A DNA stretch of 64,000 nt from Nocardia sp. BMG111209 (GTDB taxonomy: Bacteria > Actinomycetota > Actinomycetes > Mycobacteriales > Mycobacteriaceae). The translations under genes and the position numbers were made by a program. How positions within the stretch are numbered: the stretch's first letter is position 1; the number at the start of each line of letters is the position of its first letter. The notes under the pieces were generated by a model. That model saw only the letters and a list, made by a program, of their open reading frames with translations. It had not been told where the DNA came from and ran no database searches. The stretch spans positions 496,001 through 560,000 of the forward strand of contig NZ_KB907308.1 in assembly GCF_000381925.1 (NCBI RefSeq), given 5' to 3'. Below, piece by piece: positions 56,610 to 64,000 of this stretch.

Positions 56610-58082
56610 CTACAGCGCGGCGGTGAGCACCGAGGCGGCCCGCAGCCGGTCCATGGTGATCTCCCGGCCGAGCAGTTCCAGCGACTCGTACAGCGGCGGG
56701 CTGATGTGCGATCCGGTCACCGCGACCCGCACCGGCGCGAAGGCCTTGCGCGGTTTCAGGCCCAGATCGTCCACCAGCGCCGTTTTCAACGTCTCTTCGA
56801 GTCGGGGAGCCGTCCACTCCGGAACGCCCTCCAGCGCGGCGATGGCGGCCTGCAACACCGGTGCCGCATCCGGTCCCAGATTCTTTTCCGCCGCCGCCGG
56901 ATCCACGGTGAACTCGGTTTCCGGGCGGAACAGGAACTTCAGCAGGTCCCAGGCATCGGCGAGCACCACGATCCGGGTCTGCACCAACTCCGCCGCGGCG
57001 GCGAAAACCTTCTCGTCCACCTCGGCGCCGATGTGGCCGTGCTCGGTGAGGTACTCGCGCAGCCGGCGGGTGAAATCACCCGGATCCAGCAAACGAATGT
57101 GCTCGGCGTTGAGAGCGTCCGCCTTCTTCTGGTCGAAGCGGGCGGGATTCGAATTTACTTTCGATATCTCGAAGGCCTCGACCATCTCGGCCATCGAGAA
57201 GACGTCGTGGTCGTCGGCGAGGCTCCAGCCGAGCAAAGCCAGGTAATTCAGCAAACCCTCAGGGATGAATCCGCGCTCGCGATGCAGGAACAGATTCGAC
57301 TCGGGATCGCGCTTGGACAACTTCTTGTTGCCCTGCCCCATCACGAACGGCAGGTGACCGAACTGCGGGGTGAACTCGGAAACGCCGATGCGCTGCAACG
57401 CCTCGTGCAACGCGATCTGCCGCGGCGTGGACGACAGCAGATCCTCGCCGCGCAACACGTGGGTGATCCGCATCATCGCGTCGTCGAGCGGATTGACCAG
57501 CGTGTACAGCGGATCGCCGGTGCCGCGGGTGAGCGCGAAGTCGGGTACCACCCCGGCCTTGAAGGTGGTCTCGCCGCGCACCAGATCGCGCCAGGTGATG
57601 TCGCGATCGGGCATCCGCAACCGGATCACCGCCGGGCGGCCCTCGGCCCGGTACGCGGCGATCCGCTCCGCGGACAGCTCGCGGTCGAAGTTGTCGTAGC
57701 CGAGTTTCGGGTCGCGGCCGGCGGCCCGATGCCGAGCCTCGACTTCCTCTGGAGTGGAGAAGGATTCGTAGGCCTCCCCCGCCTCGAGCAAGCGCCGCAC
57801 CGCATCCCGGTGGATGTCACGGCGCAACGACTGCCGGTACGGCCCGAACGAGCCGCCGATCTCCGGCCCCTCGTCCCAGGTGAGGCCGAGCCAGCGCAGC
57901 GCGTCCAGCAGCGCCCGGTACGACTCCTCCGAATCCCGTGCGGCATCGGTGTCTTCGATGCGGAAGACGAACGCGCCGCCGAAGTGGCGGGCGAACGCCC
58001 AGTTGAACAGCGCCGTCCGGATCAAACCGACATGCGGGGTGCCGGTCGGTGACGGACAGAAGCGAACTCTGACGTCGGTCAT
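56610..58082 (-). CDS. gltX: Glutamyl-tRNA synthetase
   Basis: The product is a 490-residue class I synthetase. The HIGH-type motif is [13 protein letters not shown] and the KMSKS-type motif is KKLSKRD. The length suits bacterial GluRS with an anticodon-binding C-terminal domain. In actinobacteria, which lack glutaminyl-tRNA synthetase, GltX also charges tRNA-Gln; both tRNA genes lie immediately downstream. It begins 15 nt after the FAH-family gene stop. Confidence 0.96.
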   Translation of the reverse strand: MTDVRVRFCPSPTGTPHVGLIRTALFNWAFARHFGGAFVFRIEDTDAARDSEESYRALLDALRWLGLTWDEGPEIGGSFGPYRQSLRRDIHRDAVRRLLEAGEAYESFSTPEEVEARHRAAGRDPKLGYDNFDRELSAERIAAYRAEGRPAVIRLRMPDRDITWRDLVRGETTFKAGVVPDFALTRGTGDPLYTLVNPLDDAMMRITHVLRGEDLLSSTPRQIALHEALQRIGVSEFTPQFGHLPFVMGQGNKKLSKRDPESNLFLHRERGFIPEGLLNYLALLGWSLADDHDVFSMAEMVEAFEISKVNSNPARFDQKKADALNAEHIRLLDPGDFTRRLREYLTEHGHIGAEVDEKVFAAAAELVQTRIVVLADAWDLLKFLFRPETEFTVDPAAAEKNLGPDAAPVLQAAIAALEGVPEWTAPRLEETLKTALVDDLGLKPRKAFAPVRVAVTGSHISPPLYESLELLGREITMDRLRAASVLTAAL

Positions 58083-58097
58083 GTCTGCCCTCCTCGA

Positions 58098-58871
58098 TCA
58101 GCGTTTGGTGGCAACGGGATTGGTGAGGGTACCGATTCCCTCGACCGTCACGGAAACGGTTTGCCCATCTTTCATCGGTCCTACACCTTCCGGGGTGCCG
58201 GTGAGGATGACGTCACCGGGGAGCAACGTCATGACCGCGGATATCCATTCGATCTGCTTCGGAATGTCGTGCAGCAGAAGGGACGTCCGGCTGCGCTGGC
58301 GGACCTCGCCGTCGAGTTCGGTGACGAGTTCGAGATCCGAGGGATCCAGCTCGGTTTCGATCCACGGGCCGAGCGGGCAGAAGGTGTCGTACCCCTTGCC
58401 GCGGGTCCACTGACCGTCGTGCCGCTGCTGGTCACGGGCGGTGACATCGTTGGCGACGGTGTATCCGAGGATCACGTCGGCGGCGCGCTGCGCCGGTACG
58501 TCCCGGCACGGGCGGCCGATCACCACCGCCAGCTCGCCCTCGTAGTCCACCTGAGACGAACTGGGCGGCAACAGGATCGGCGAGTTCGGGTTGTTGATCG
58601 AAGTACTCGGCTTGATGAAGATCACCGGATCCGCCGGTGCCTCCCCGCCCATCTCGCGGGCGTGCGCGGCGTAGTTCTTGCCGATGCAGACCACCTTGCT
58701 GGCCAGGATCGGCGCGAGCAGCCGGACGTCCGCCAGCGGCCAGCTGCGACCGGTGAACGTGGGCGTGCCGAAGGGGTGATCGGCGATTTCACGGGCGACC
58801 GTCTCCGCATCGGATCCCTCGATGCTGACGAACGCGAGCCCATCCGGGCTGGCTACACGACCTAGACGCAT
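58098..58871 (-). CDS. Fumarylacetoacetate hydrolase-family protein
   Basis: The product is 257 residues from the ATG complementary to 58869-58871. The FAH catalytic domain (about 55-255) shows KVVCIGKNYAAHAREMG, the metal-binding Glu in YEGELAVVIGRP and the late motif PGDVILTGTPEGVGPM. Family members act as hydrolases, decarboxylases or isomerases of beta-dicarbonyl acids. The M. tuberculosis orthologue at this position is Rv2993c. Cotranscription with gltX (15-nt gap) is likely. Confidence 0.88.
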   Translation of the reverse strand: MRLGRVASPDGLAFVSIEGSDAETVAREIADHPFGTPTFTGRSWPLADVRLLAPILASKVVCIGKNYAAHAREMGGEAPADPVIFIKPSTSINNPNSPILLPPSSSQVDYEGELAVVIGRPCRDVPAQRAADVILGYTVANDVTARDQQRHDGQWTRGKGYDTFCPLGPWIETELDPSDLELVTELDGEVRQRSRTSLLLHDIPKQIEWISAVMTLLPGDVILTGTPEGVGPMKDGQTVSVTVEGIGTLTNPVATKR

Positions 58872-59040
58872 GGCTCGCAGTCTATCCACCTGCCCCGATA
58901 GGCCGGACCACCCGGTCTGGGCGGGACCGCGCGTCGCCGGATCGGGTCGGCGCACACCGGTCGCGCCCGGGGTGTACCGTGAGCGTCGTGTTCAAGGAGT
59001 AAGACTTGAATCCCATTATATGAGATACCGAGGTGAGGAT

Positions 59041-60270
59041 ATGACCGCCGCGACCCCGATCAGCGCGACCCGCCGGTGGAGCATGCTCGGCCTCGGAGTG
59101 TTCGCGCAGGGTTCCAGCGCCGTGATCGTCAACGGCACCCCGTTCCTGTTGCCCGCCTTGACCGATCGCGGAATGCCTTTGGCCACAGCGGGTCTGCTGG
59201 TCTCGATGCCGACGGTGGGCCTGGTGTGCACCCTGATCGCCTGGGGCTACGTGGTGGACCGGTTCGGCGAACGGGCCGCCCTGGTGGCCGGACCCGCGCT
59301 GACCTGCGCCGCGGGCGCCGGCGCGGCCGCGTCCATGGCGGCGTACGCGGCCGGCCGCACCGTCCCGGCCTCGGGGTATGTCGTCCTGGGCGCCCTGCTG
59401 TTCCTGGCCGGACTCGGCGCGGGCAGCACCAACGGGGCCAGCGGACGGGTGATCGTGGGCTGGTTCCCGGCCGATCAGCGCGGCCTGGCGATGGGCATCC
59501 GGCAGACCGCGCAACCGCTGGGGGTGGCCGTCGGCGCCCTGACGATCCCGGCCGTCGCTGCGGCACACGGGTTTTCCCTCGCGATCCTGATACCCGCGAC
59601 GATGGCCGGGGTGGCGGCGATCGGCTGCCTGCTGGGCATCGTCGATCCGCCCCGGCCGCCGGCCACCGGCGACGCGCGCCCCGCCAACCCCTACCGTGGC
59701 GACAGCACGCTGTGGCGCATCCACCTGGTCTCGGTGCTGCTGGTGATCCCGCAGTCCACGGTCTGGACCTTCGCACTGCTGTGGCTGCACCGCGACGCGC
59801 ACCTGTCCCTGACCGCCGCGGGTGCGGTGGTCACCGCCACCCAGCTGCTGGGCGCGGCGGGCCGCATCGGCGCGGGCGCCTGGTCCGACCGGGTCGGCAG
59901 CCGGCTGCGGCCGCTGCGCACGGTGGCGATCGCGGCGGTGTTCTCGATGGCGGGCCTGGCCCTGACCGCGTGGCTGCACTGGTGGTGGCTCGCGCTGCCG
60001 ATCCTGGCGGTCGCGTCGGTGATCACGGTGGCGGACAACGGATTGGCCTTCACCGCGGTCGCGGAGATCGCCGGACCCTTCTGGAGCGGCCGCGGTCTGG
60101 GCATCCAGAACACCGGGCAGAATCTGGCCGCCGCGGCCATCGCCCCGGTCTTCGGCGCCCTGATCACCGCGGCGGGCTTCCCGTCGGCCTATCTGGCCGC
60201 CGCCCTCGTGGCGGCCGCCGCCGTCCCACTGGTACCCCGGGACCGCTCCCGCGTCCCCGCCGCGGCCTGA
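59041..60270 (+). CDS. Major facilitator superfamily transporter
   Basis: The product is 409 residues with about 12 hydrophobic segments in two halves. The loop between helices 2 and 3 contains GYVVDRFGERAAL and the later loop GAWSDRVGSRLRPL, both MFS signatures. A GAGG-type ribosome site is present. The orthologous position in M. tuberculosis is Rv2994. Substrate unknown. It is divergent from the FAH-family gene, with an AT-rich promoter patch around 59008-59030. Confidence 0.88.
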   Translation: MTAATPISATRRWSMLGLGVFAQGSSAVIVNGTPFLLPALTDRGMPLATAGLLVSMPTVGLVCTLIAWGYVVDRFGERAALVAGPALTCAAGAGAAASMAAYAAGRTVPASGYVVLGALLFLAGLGAGSTNGASGRVIVGWFPADQRGLAMGIRQTAQPLGVAVGALTIPAVAAAHGFSLAILIPATMAGVAAIGCLLGIVDPPRPPATGDARPANPYRGDSTLWRIHLVSVLLVIPQSTVWTFALLWLHRDAHLSLTAAGAVVTATQLLGAAGRIGAGAWSDRVGSRLRPLRTVAIAAVFSMAGLALTAWLHWWWLALPILAVASVITVADNGLAFTAVAEIAGPFWSGRGLGIQNTGQNLAAAAIAPVFGALITAAGFPSAYLAAALVAAAAVPLVPRDRSRVPAAA

Positions 60271-60286
60271 CCCGCCGACCGTCACA

Positions 60287-60318
60287 CCCCCGCTCGCGCA
60301 GCCGTATTCGAGCGGGGG
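60287..60318 (+). terminator. Hairpin terminator after the MFS gene
   Basis: CCCCCGCTCG (60287-60296) pairs exactly with CGAGCGGGGG (60309-60318) around a 12-nt loop, 17 nt after the stop codon. No T-run follows. Confidence 0.8.
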
Positions 60319-61165
60319 CGTGGCCGTCGGCACGGCCGCCGCGGGGCACCGGCTAACGGCGAGCGAGCACCTCCGGCGGATGCCACGAGTTCGCTGGGCC
60401 CCGAAATTCTCTTCCGGCGACGCGCGGATCGCGGCGGCGGCACGGTCACGGCCGGGCGAATTCGTCACGCCGGCGCAACAAATCCGAGATCCGATCGATT
60501 CAGATGCCCACGAGTAGAGGGGAACTCGGTACGCGGCAGCCGGCCGATCGATCACCCGGATCGACGGTGGTTTCCGAACCGCGTTGGTATCGAGGACATC
60601 CGGTGCTCCGATCCCGGCCCGCCGGACCGGAGTGCCGGCGGAGGTTCCGGTACCCAAACGGTTGGAGCTACAAACATATCCTGCCACACCGGAGGTCCGT
60701 CGGATGCCTTGTCCGCCTTGCCCATCCCCCACCCCCGGCTTGGACGGTCAACCGGACGGTCATACCGCGGGGACATGACAGATCGGCATACGCGGCGTAC
60801 GAAACCTACTTCGAAACAACAACTTCTACGTTCCGGGCCGGTTCCCGTACGGTCGGAGATCGGAACCGGGCATGCGCGGCGGGGCCCGAGGTGACCGAAA
60901 AGTCTTGTCCGCCTCGATATCTGCGCAGCACTCACTACTCTTCGGCCACGACCGCCGACTCCGGTGGACGCGTCGTCGAGGACCGCCCGCTCGATACGAA
61001 TCATGGGACGAGCCCGGCCGTCCGGCACCGCGGCATGCCGAGTGCTGCATGTTCACGGACACGTCCGGGGGCCGCCGACGGGCCGCGGAACCCCGAACGG
61101 TACCGTCCAACCGCGTTTCGTGGTTCTTGCTCTGCCGTCGATCGGTTCACACGAGTAGGAGGGCG
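60319..61165. other. Gap of about 850 bp with no recognisable gene
   Basis: Several overlapping frames are open, but none has a convincing ribosome site, typical third-position bias or a recognisable family. The longest, 60504-61277 on the plus strand, is Arg/Ser/Pro-rich and runs through the start of the next gene. The base composition is less GC-rich around 60670-60830. It may hold a remnant gene, a regulatory RNA or lineage-specific sequence. Confidence 0.5.
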
Positions 61166-61582
61166 ATGTCGAAGTTCACGCGTTCGTTCCTGGCGGCCCT
61201 GGCCGTCGCATATCTCTCGTTCGGCCCGGTGCCCTGGTTCGGGCCGGCACCGGCGCGGGCCGACGAGCCGACCCTGATCATGCTCGGTTATCGCGACGAC
61301 GGCCGCACGATCGCGGCCGGGCCGGGCGATCTCGTACGGGTGCTGCTCGTCGGCGGACGGGACGAGCAGGGGGCCTGGGCATGGGACACACCGGTTTCGG
61401 CGGATCCGGCCGTGCTGCGGCAGCACGGCGGCCGGGCGCCGCAGGCCGGTACGGCGGAGTCGATCTTCACGGCGGTGGGGCCGGGCAGTGGGACGCTCGT
61501 CAGCGCCCGCAGCTGCGTTCCGGAGCCGGGCACCGCCTGCCCGGATCCGGTGCCCTGGCAGGTCACCGTCGTCGTGCGGTGA
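61166..61582 (+). CDS. Small secreted protein with Ig/chagasin-like features
   Basis: The product is 138 residues with AGGAGG before the ATG. A signal peptide (MSKFTRSFLAALAVAYLSFG) ends near APARA-DEP. The mature part of about 105 residues is rich in beta-strand-like stretches (VRVLLVGGRD, IFTAVGPGSGTLVSARSC, WQVTVVVR) with two cysteines near the end. The pattern resembles chagasin-like (I42) inhibitors, in which a Gly-rich loop and a Pro-Trp near the C-terminus contact cysteine proteases; the identity is tentative. Confidence 0.75.
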   Translation: MSKFTRSFLAALAVAYLSFGPVPWFGPAPARADEPTLIMLGYRDDGRTIAAGPGDLVRVLLVGGRDEQGAWAWDTPVSADPAVLRQHGGRAPQAGTAESIFTAVGPGSGTLVSARSCVPEPGTACPDPVPWQVTVVVR

Positions 61583-61627
61583 CCACCGGCGGCGCCTGAC
61601 CGGCCACACGCCACCATGCACGCGAAA

Positions 61628-61662
61628 GGCCCTGCACCCGAACGATACTCGAGTGCAGGGCC
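61628..61662. terminator. Bidirectional terminator between secreted protein gene and leuB
   Basis: GGCCCTGCA (61628-61636) pairs exactly with TGCAGGGCC (61654-61662). In the leuB direction it is followed by TTTCG. It serves two converging genes. Confidence 0.8.
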
Positions 61663-61675
61663 CGTCGGCGGCGAA

Positions 61676-62683
61676 TCAGACGGCGGCGGCGATCCGATCG
61701 CCGATCGCCACCGTGGACGCGGCACCCGAGCGGGAGGCCAGATCCTTCGCGACCGCGGATTCGATCCGGGCGGCCGCCTCGGTCTCGCCGAGATGGTTCA
61801 GCAGCAGCGACACCGACAGGATCGCCGCGGTCGGGTCGGCCTTCGCTTGGCCCGCGATATCCGGCGCACTGCCGTGCACGGGCTCGAACATGCTCGGGTT
61901 GACGCCGGAGGCATCGATGTTGCCGGAGGCGGCCAGGCCGATACCGCCGGAGACGGCCGCGGCGAGGTCGGTGATGATGTCGCCGAACAGGTTGTCGGTG
62001 ACGATCACATCGAATCGGCCCGGATCGTTCACCATGTGTATGGTGGCGGCGTCGATGTGCTGATACGCGACCCGCACATCCGGATATTCGGCGCCGACCT
62101 GTTCGACGGTGCGCAGCCACAGCGAGCCCGCGAAGGTGAGCACATTGGTCTTGTGCACCAGGGTCAGATGCCGGCGCCGCGCCTGCGCCTTGTCGAAGGC
62201 GTACCGCACGACCCGCTCTATCCCGAAGCGGGTATTCGTGCTGACCTCGGTGGCCACCTCGTGCGGGGTGCCGACGCGGATCGCGCCGCCGGTGCCCGTG
62301 TAGGGGCCCTCGGTACCCTCGCGCACCACCACGAAGTCGATATCGGGATCGCCGCTGAGCGGACTGGTCACGCCGGGATACAGCTTCGACGGCCGCAGGT
62401 TCACGTGGTGATCGAGCGCGAACCGGGTGCGGAGCAGCAGGCCGCGCTCGAGGACGCCGCTGGGCACCGACGGATCACCGATCGCGCCGAGCAGGATCGC
62501 GTCGTGCTGCCGCAGCTCCGGCAGCACCGAATCCGGCAGGATCTCGCCGGTGGCGTGGTACCGCTTGGCGCCCAGATCGTATTCGGTCTTCTCGACCCCC
62601 GGCACGACCACGTCGAGCACCTTCAGCGCCTCGCCGATGACCTCGGGACCGATACCGTCACCCGCGATGACAGCCAGCTTCAT
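61676..62683 (-). CDS. leuB: 3-isopropylmalate dehydrogenase
   Basis: The product is 335 residues from the ATG complementary to 62681-62683. It oxidises 3-isopropylmalate with NAD+, giving the 2-oxo acid leucine precursor. Motifs: [14 protein letters not shown], the substrate Arg region [25 protein letters not shown] (here ending LRPSKLYPG), [15 protein letters not shown] and [14 protein letters not shown]. It lies 128 nt downstream of serA on the same strand, as in M. tuberculosis (Rv2995c/Rv2996c). Confidence 0.96.
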   Translation of the reverse strand: MKLAVIAGDGIGPEVIGEALKVLDVVVPGVEKTEYDLGAKRYHATGEILPDSVLPELRQHDAILLGAIGDPSVPSGVLERGLLLRTRFALDHHVNLRPSKLYPGVTSPLSGDPDIDFVVVREGTEGPYTGTGGAIRVGTPHEVATEVSTNTRFGIERVVRYAFDKAQARRRHLTLVHKTNVLTFAGSLWLRTVEQVGAEYPDVRVAYQHIDAATIHMVNDPGRFDVIVTDNLFGDIITDLAAAVSGGIGLAASGNIDASGVNPSMFEPVHGSAPDIAGQAKADPTAAILSVSLLLNHLGETEAAARIESAVAKDLASRSGAASTVAIGDRIAAAV

Positions 62684-62811
62684 AGGACCATTGCTCCATT
62701 TCGTCGGTACGGCTCGGGCCCGCAAGTCCGCCGGGAACCCGTGACCGGAGGGGTTCGGACGCGACGGAACCGAGTGCGGCGCACGGCATCGCGGCCGTGC
62801 GCCGTAACGGC

Positions 62812-64000
62812 TCAGCTCAGGTCGACCTGGGCGACCTTGGCGGCGCCGACGACCTCGGCGATCGCGGCCCGCACCTCGGCGGGAACCGGCTCGGCGACGC
62901 GGAGGATCACGGTGGCGCCCTCCTTGTCGACGTCCTGGGTCAGCTGGGCGGCCAGGATGTCGATACCGGCCTCACCCAGCTTGGTGCCGATCTTGCCCAG
63001 CGCACCCGGGCGATCGTCGTAGTTGAGGATGGCGATGTTCAGGCCCTCGGCCCGCAGATCGTAGTTGCGGCCGTTGATGTTCACGATCTTCTGCACCTGC
63101 TCGGGCTCGGTGAGCGCACCGGCCACGTTCAGGGTGCGGCCGTCGCCGAACACCGCGCGCAGATCGACCAGGCTGCGGTGGCTCGGGCTCTCCGACACCG
63201 TGGTGACGGTGGCCTCGATACCGCGCTCCTTGGCCATCGCCGGCGCGTTGACGAAGGTGACCTGATCCTCGACCAGTGCCGAGAAGATGCCGCGCAGCGC
63301 CGAGAGTTCCAGCACCGCAACATCTTCCGACGACAGCTCGCCGCGCACCTGGACCTCGACGCTGACCGGCAGCTCGTCGGACAGCCCACCGAGCAGCACA
63401 CCCTGCTTGCGCACGATCTCGAGCCACGGGGCGACCTCTTCGCCGACCGCGCCGCCGGTGACGTTCACCGCACCCGGCACGAACTCACCGGCCAGCGCCA
63501 GCAGCACCGACCGGGCGACGTCGGTGCCCGCGCGGTCCTGCGCCTCGGAGGTCGACGCGCCCAGATGCGGGGTGACCACGACCTGCGGCAGCTCGAACAG
63601 CGGGCTGTCGGTGCACGGCTCGGTCTCGTACACGTCGATACCGGCGGCGCGCACGTGACCGGAGTTGATCGAGTCGGCCAGGGCGGTCTCGTCGATCAGG
63701 CCGCCACGCGCGGCGTTGACGATGATCACACCCGGCTTGGTCAGCGCCAGCTTCTCCGCGGAGAGCAGGCCCTTGGTCTCCGGGGTCTTGGGCAGGTGGA
63801 CCGAGATGAGGTCGGCGCGCTGCAGCAGCTCGTCCAGCGACAGCAGCTCGATACCGAGCTGAGCGGCGCGGGCCGGCGATACGTACGGGTCGTACGCGAC
63901 GATCTTGGTCTCGAACGCGGCGAGGCGGGCGGCGAACAGCTGGCCGATCCGGCCCAGGCCGATCACGCCGACGGTTTTGCCGAAGATCTCGACACCGTTG
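62812..64000 (-). CDS. serA: D-3-phosphoglycerate dehydrogenase, C-terminal part (runs off right edge)
   Basis: About 396 C-terminal residues are present; the N-terminus lies beyond the window. The enzyme oxidises 3-phosphoglycerate in serine synthesis. The NAD-binding motif [17 protein letters not shown] is at the edge, followed by [13 protein letters not shown], the catalytic His in [14 protein letters not shown], an intervening ASB domain (about 145-310 of the visible part) and a C-terminal ACT domain ([21 protein letters not shown]). This is the long actinobacterial form, feedback-inhibited by serine through ACT in mycobacteria. Confidence 0.96.
   Translation of the reverse strand, partial: NGVEIFGKTVGVIGLGRIGQLFAARLAAFETKIVAYDPYVSPARAAQLGIELLSLDELLQRADLISVHLPKTPETKGLLSAEKLALTKPGVIIVNAARGGLIDETALADSINSGHVRAAGIDVYETEPCTDSPLFELPQVVVTPHLGASTSEAQDRAGTDVARSVLLALAGEFVPGAVNVTGGAVGEEVAPWLEIVRKQGVLLGGLSDELPVSVEVQVRGELSSEDVAVLELSALRGIFSALVEDQVTFVNAPAMAKERGIEATVTTVSESPSHRSLVDLRAVFGDGRTLNVAGALTEPEQVQKIVNINGRNYDLRAEGLNIAILNYDDRPGALGKIGTKLGEAGIDILAAQLTQDVDKEGATVILRVAEPVPAEVRAAIAEVVGAAKVAQVDLS

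Noticed and set aside
60504..61277. 257-residue frame as a gene
   Set aside because: No ribosome site, odd composition, and it runs over the signal peptide of the better-supported gene at 61166.

Overview
The window is high-GC actinobacterial DNA and is most probably from a Nocardia or close Nocardiaceae relative. The main reason is gene order. From about 22.4 kb onward the genes follow the Mycobacterium tuberculosis fpg/rnc, coaD-pca-recG and ung-to-serA1 segments closely: mutM, rnc, rpmF, DUF177, sepIVA, coaD, rsmD, pyc, recG, the DAK2 protein, rpmB, ung, thiL, ddl, gpsA, cofC, ppk1, mutT1, hupB, leuDC, the IclR regulator, an F420-type oxidoreductase, gltX, a fumarylacetoacetate hydrolase-family gene, an MFS gene, leuB and serA. 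The lysine/alanine-tailed HU, SepIVA and zinc-type L28/L32 fit as well. I saw no integrase, transposase, prophage or CRISPR array. The assignment rests on remembered families and synteny, not on a search.

The first 22 kb is more accessory. A truncated L,D-transpeptidase lipoprotein gene (minus strand, runs off the left edge) diverges from a two-component pair (726-2319), which is followed after 46 nt by a complete ectoine/5-hydroxyectoine operon ectABCD (2366-5531). Next are two head-to-tail acyl-CoA dehydrogenases that look like a heteromeric pair, a DUF1707 membrane protein and a 48-residue DUF1059-like protein. The high-affinity potassium system fills 8953-17521: kdpFABC on the minus strand, preceded by an extra 27-residue membrane peptide, and kdpDE divergently on the plus strand. 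Ectoine synthesis and Kdp together suggest a locus oriented to osmotic stress.

From 17669 to 21240 lie an OsmC-family protein, acylphosphatase, and a three-gene unit that is the best candidate for an under-described system. It comprises a single-pass membrane protein with a low-complexity Gly/Ser-rich tail, a glutathionylspermidine-synthase-like ATP-grasp ligase, and a DUF350 multi-pass membrane protein. It resembles the enterobacterial YjfM-YjfC-YjfL and YgiB-YgiC sets, in which the ligase is suspected to modify the membrane partner.

The rest is mainly core functions: DNA repair (mutM, recG, ung, mutT1), RNA processing and ribosome genes (rnc, rpmF, rpmB, rsmD), cofactors (coaD, thiL, cofC), anaplerosis (pyc, divergent from a RamB/PrpR-type regulator), envelope and division (ddl, sepIVA), polyphosphate (ppk1), and leucine and serine synthesis. 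tRNA-Glu(CTC) and tRNA-Gln(CTG) sit beside gltX. Two larger gaps stand out: 36279-36745, which contains degenerate 40-bp repeats, and 60319-61165, about 850 bp in which I recognise no gene.
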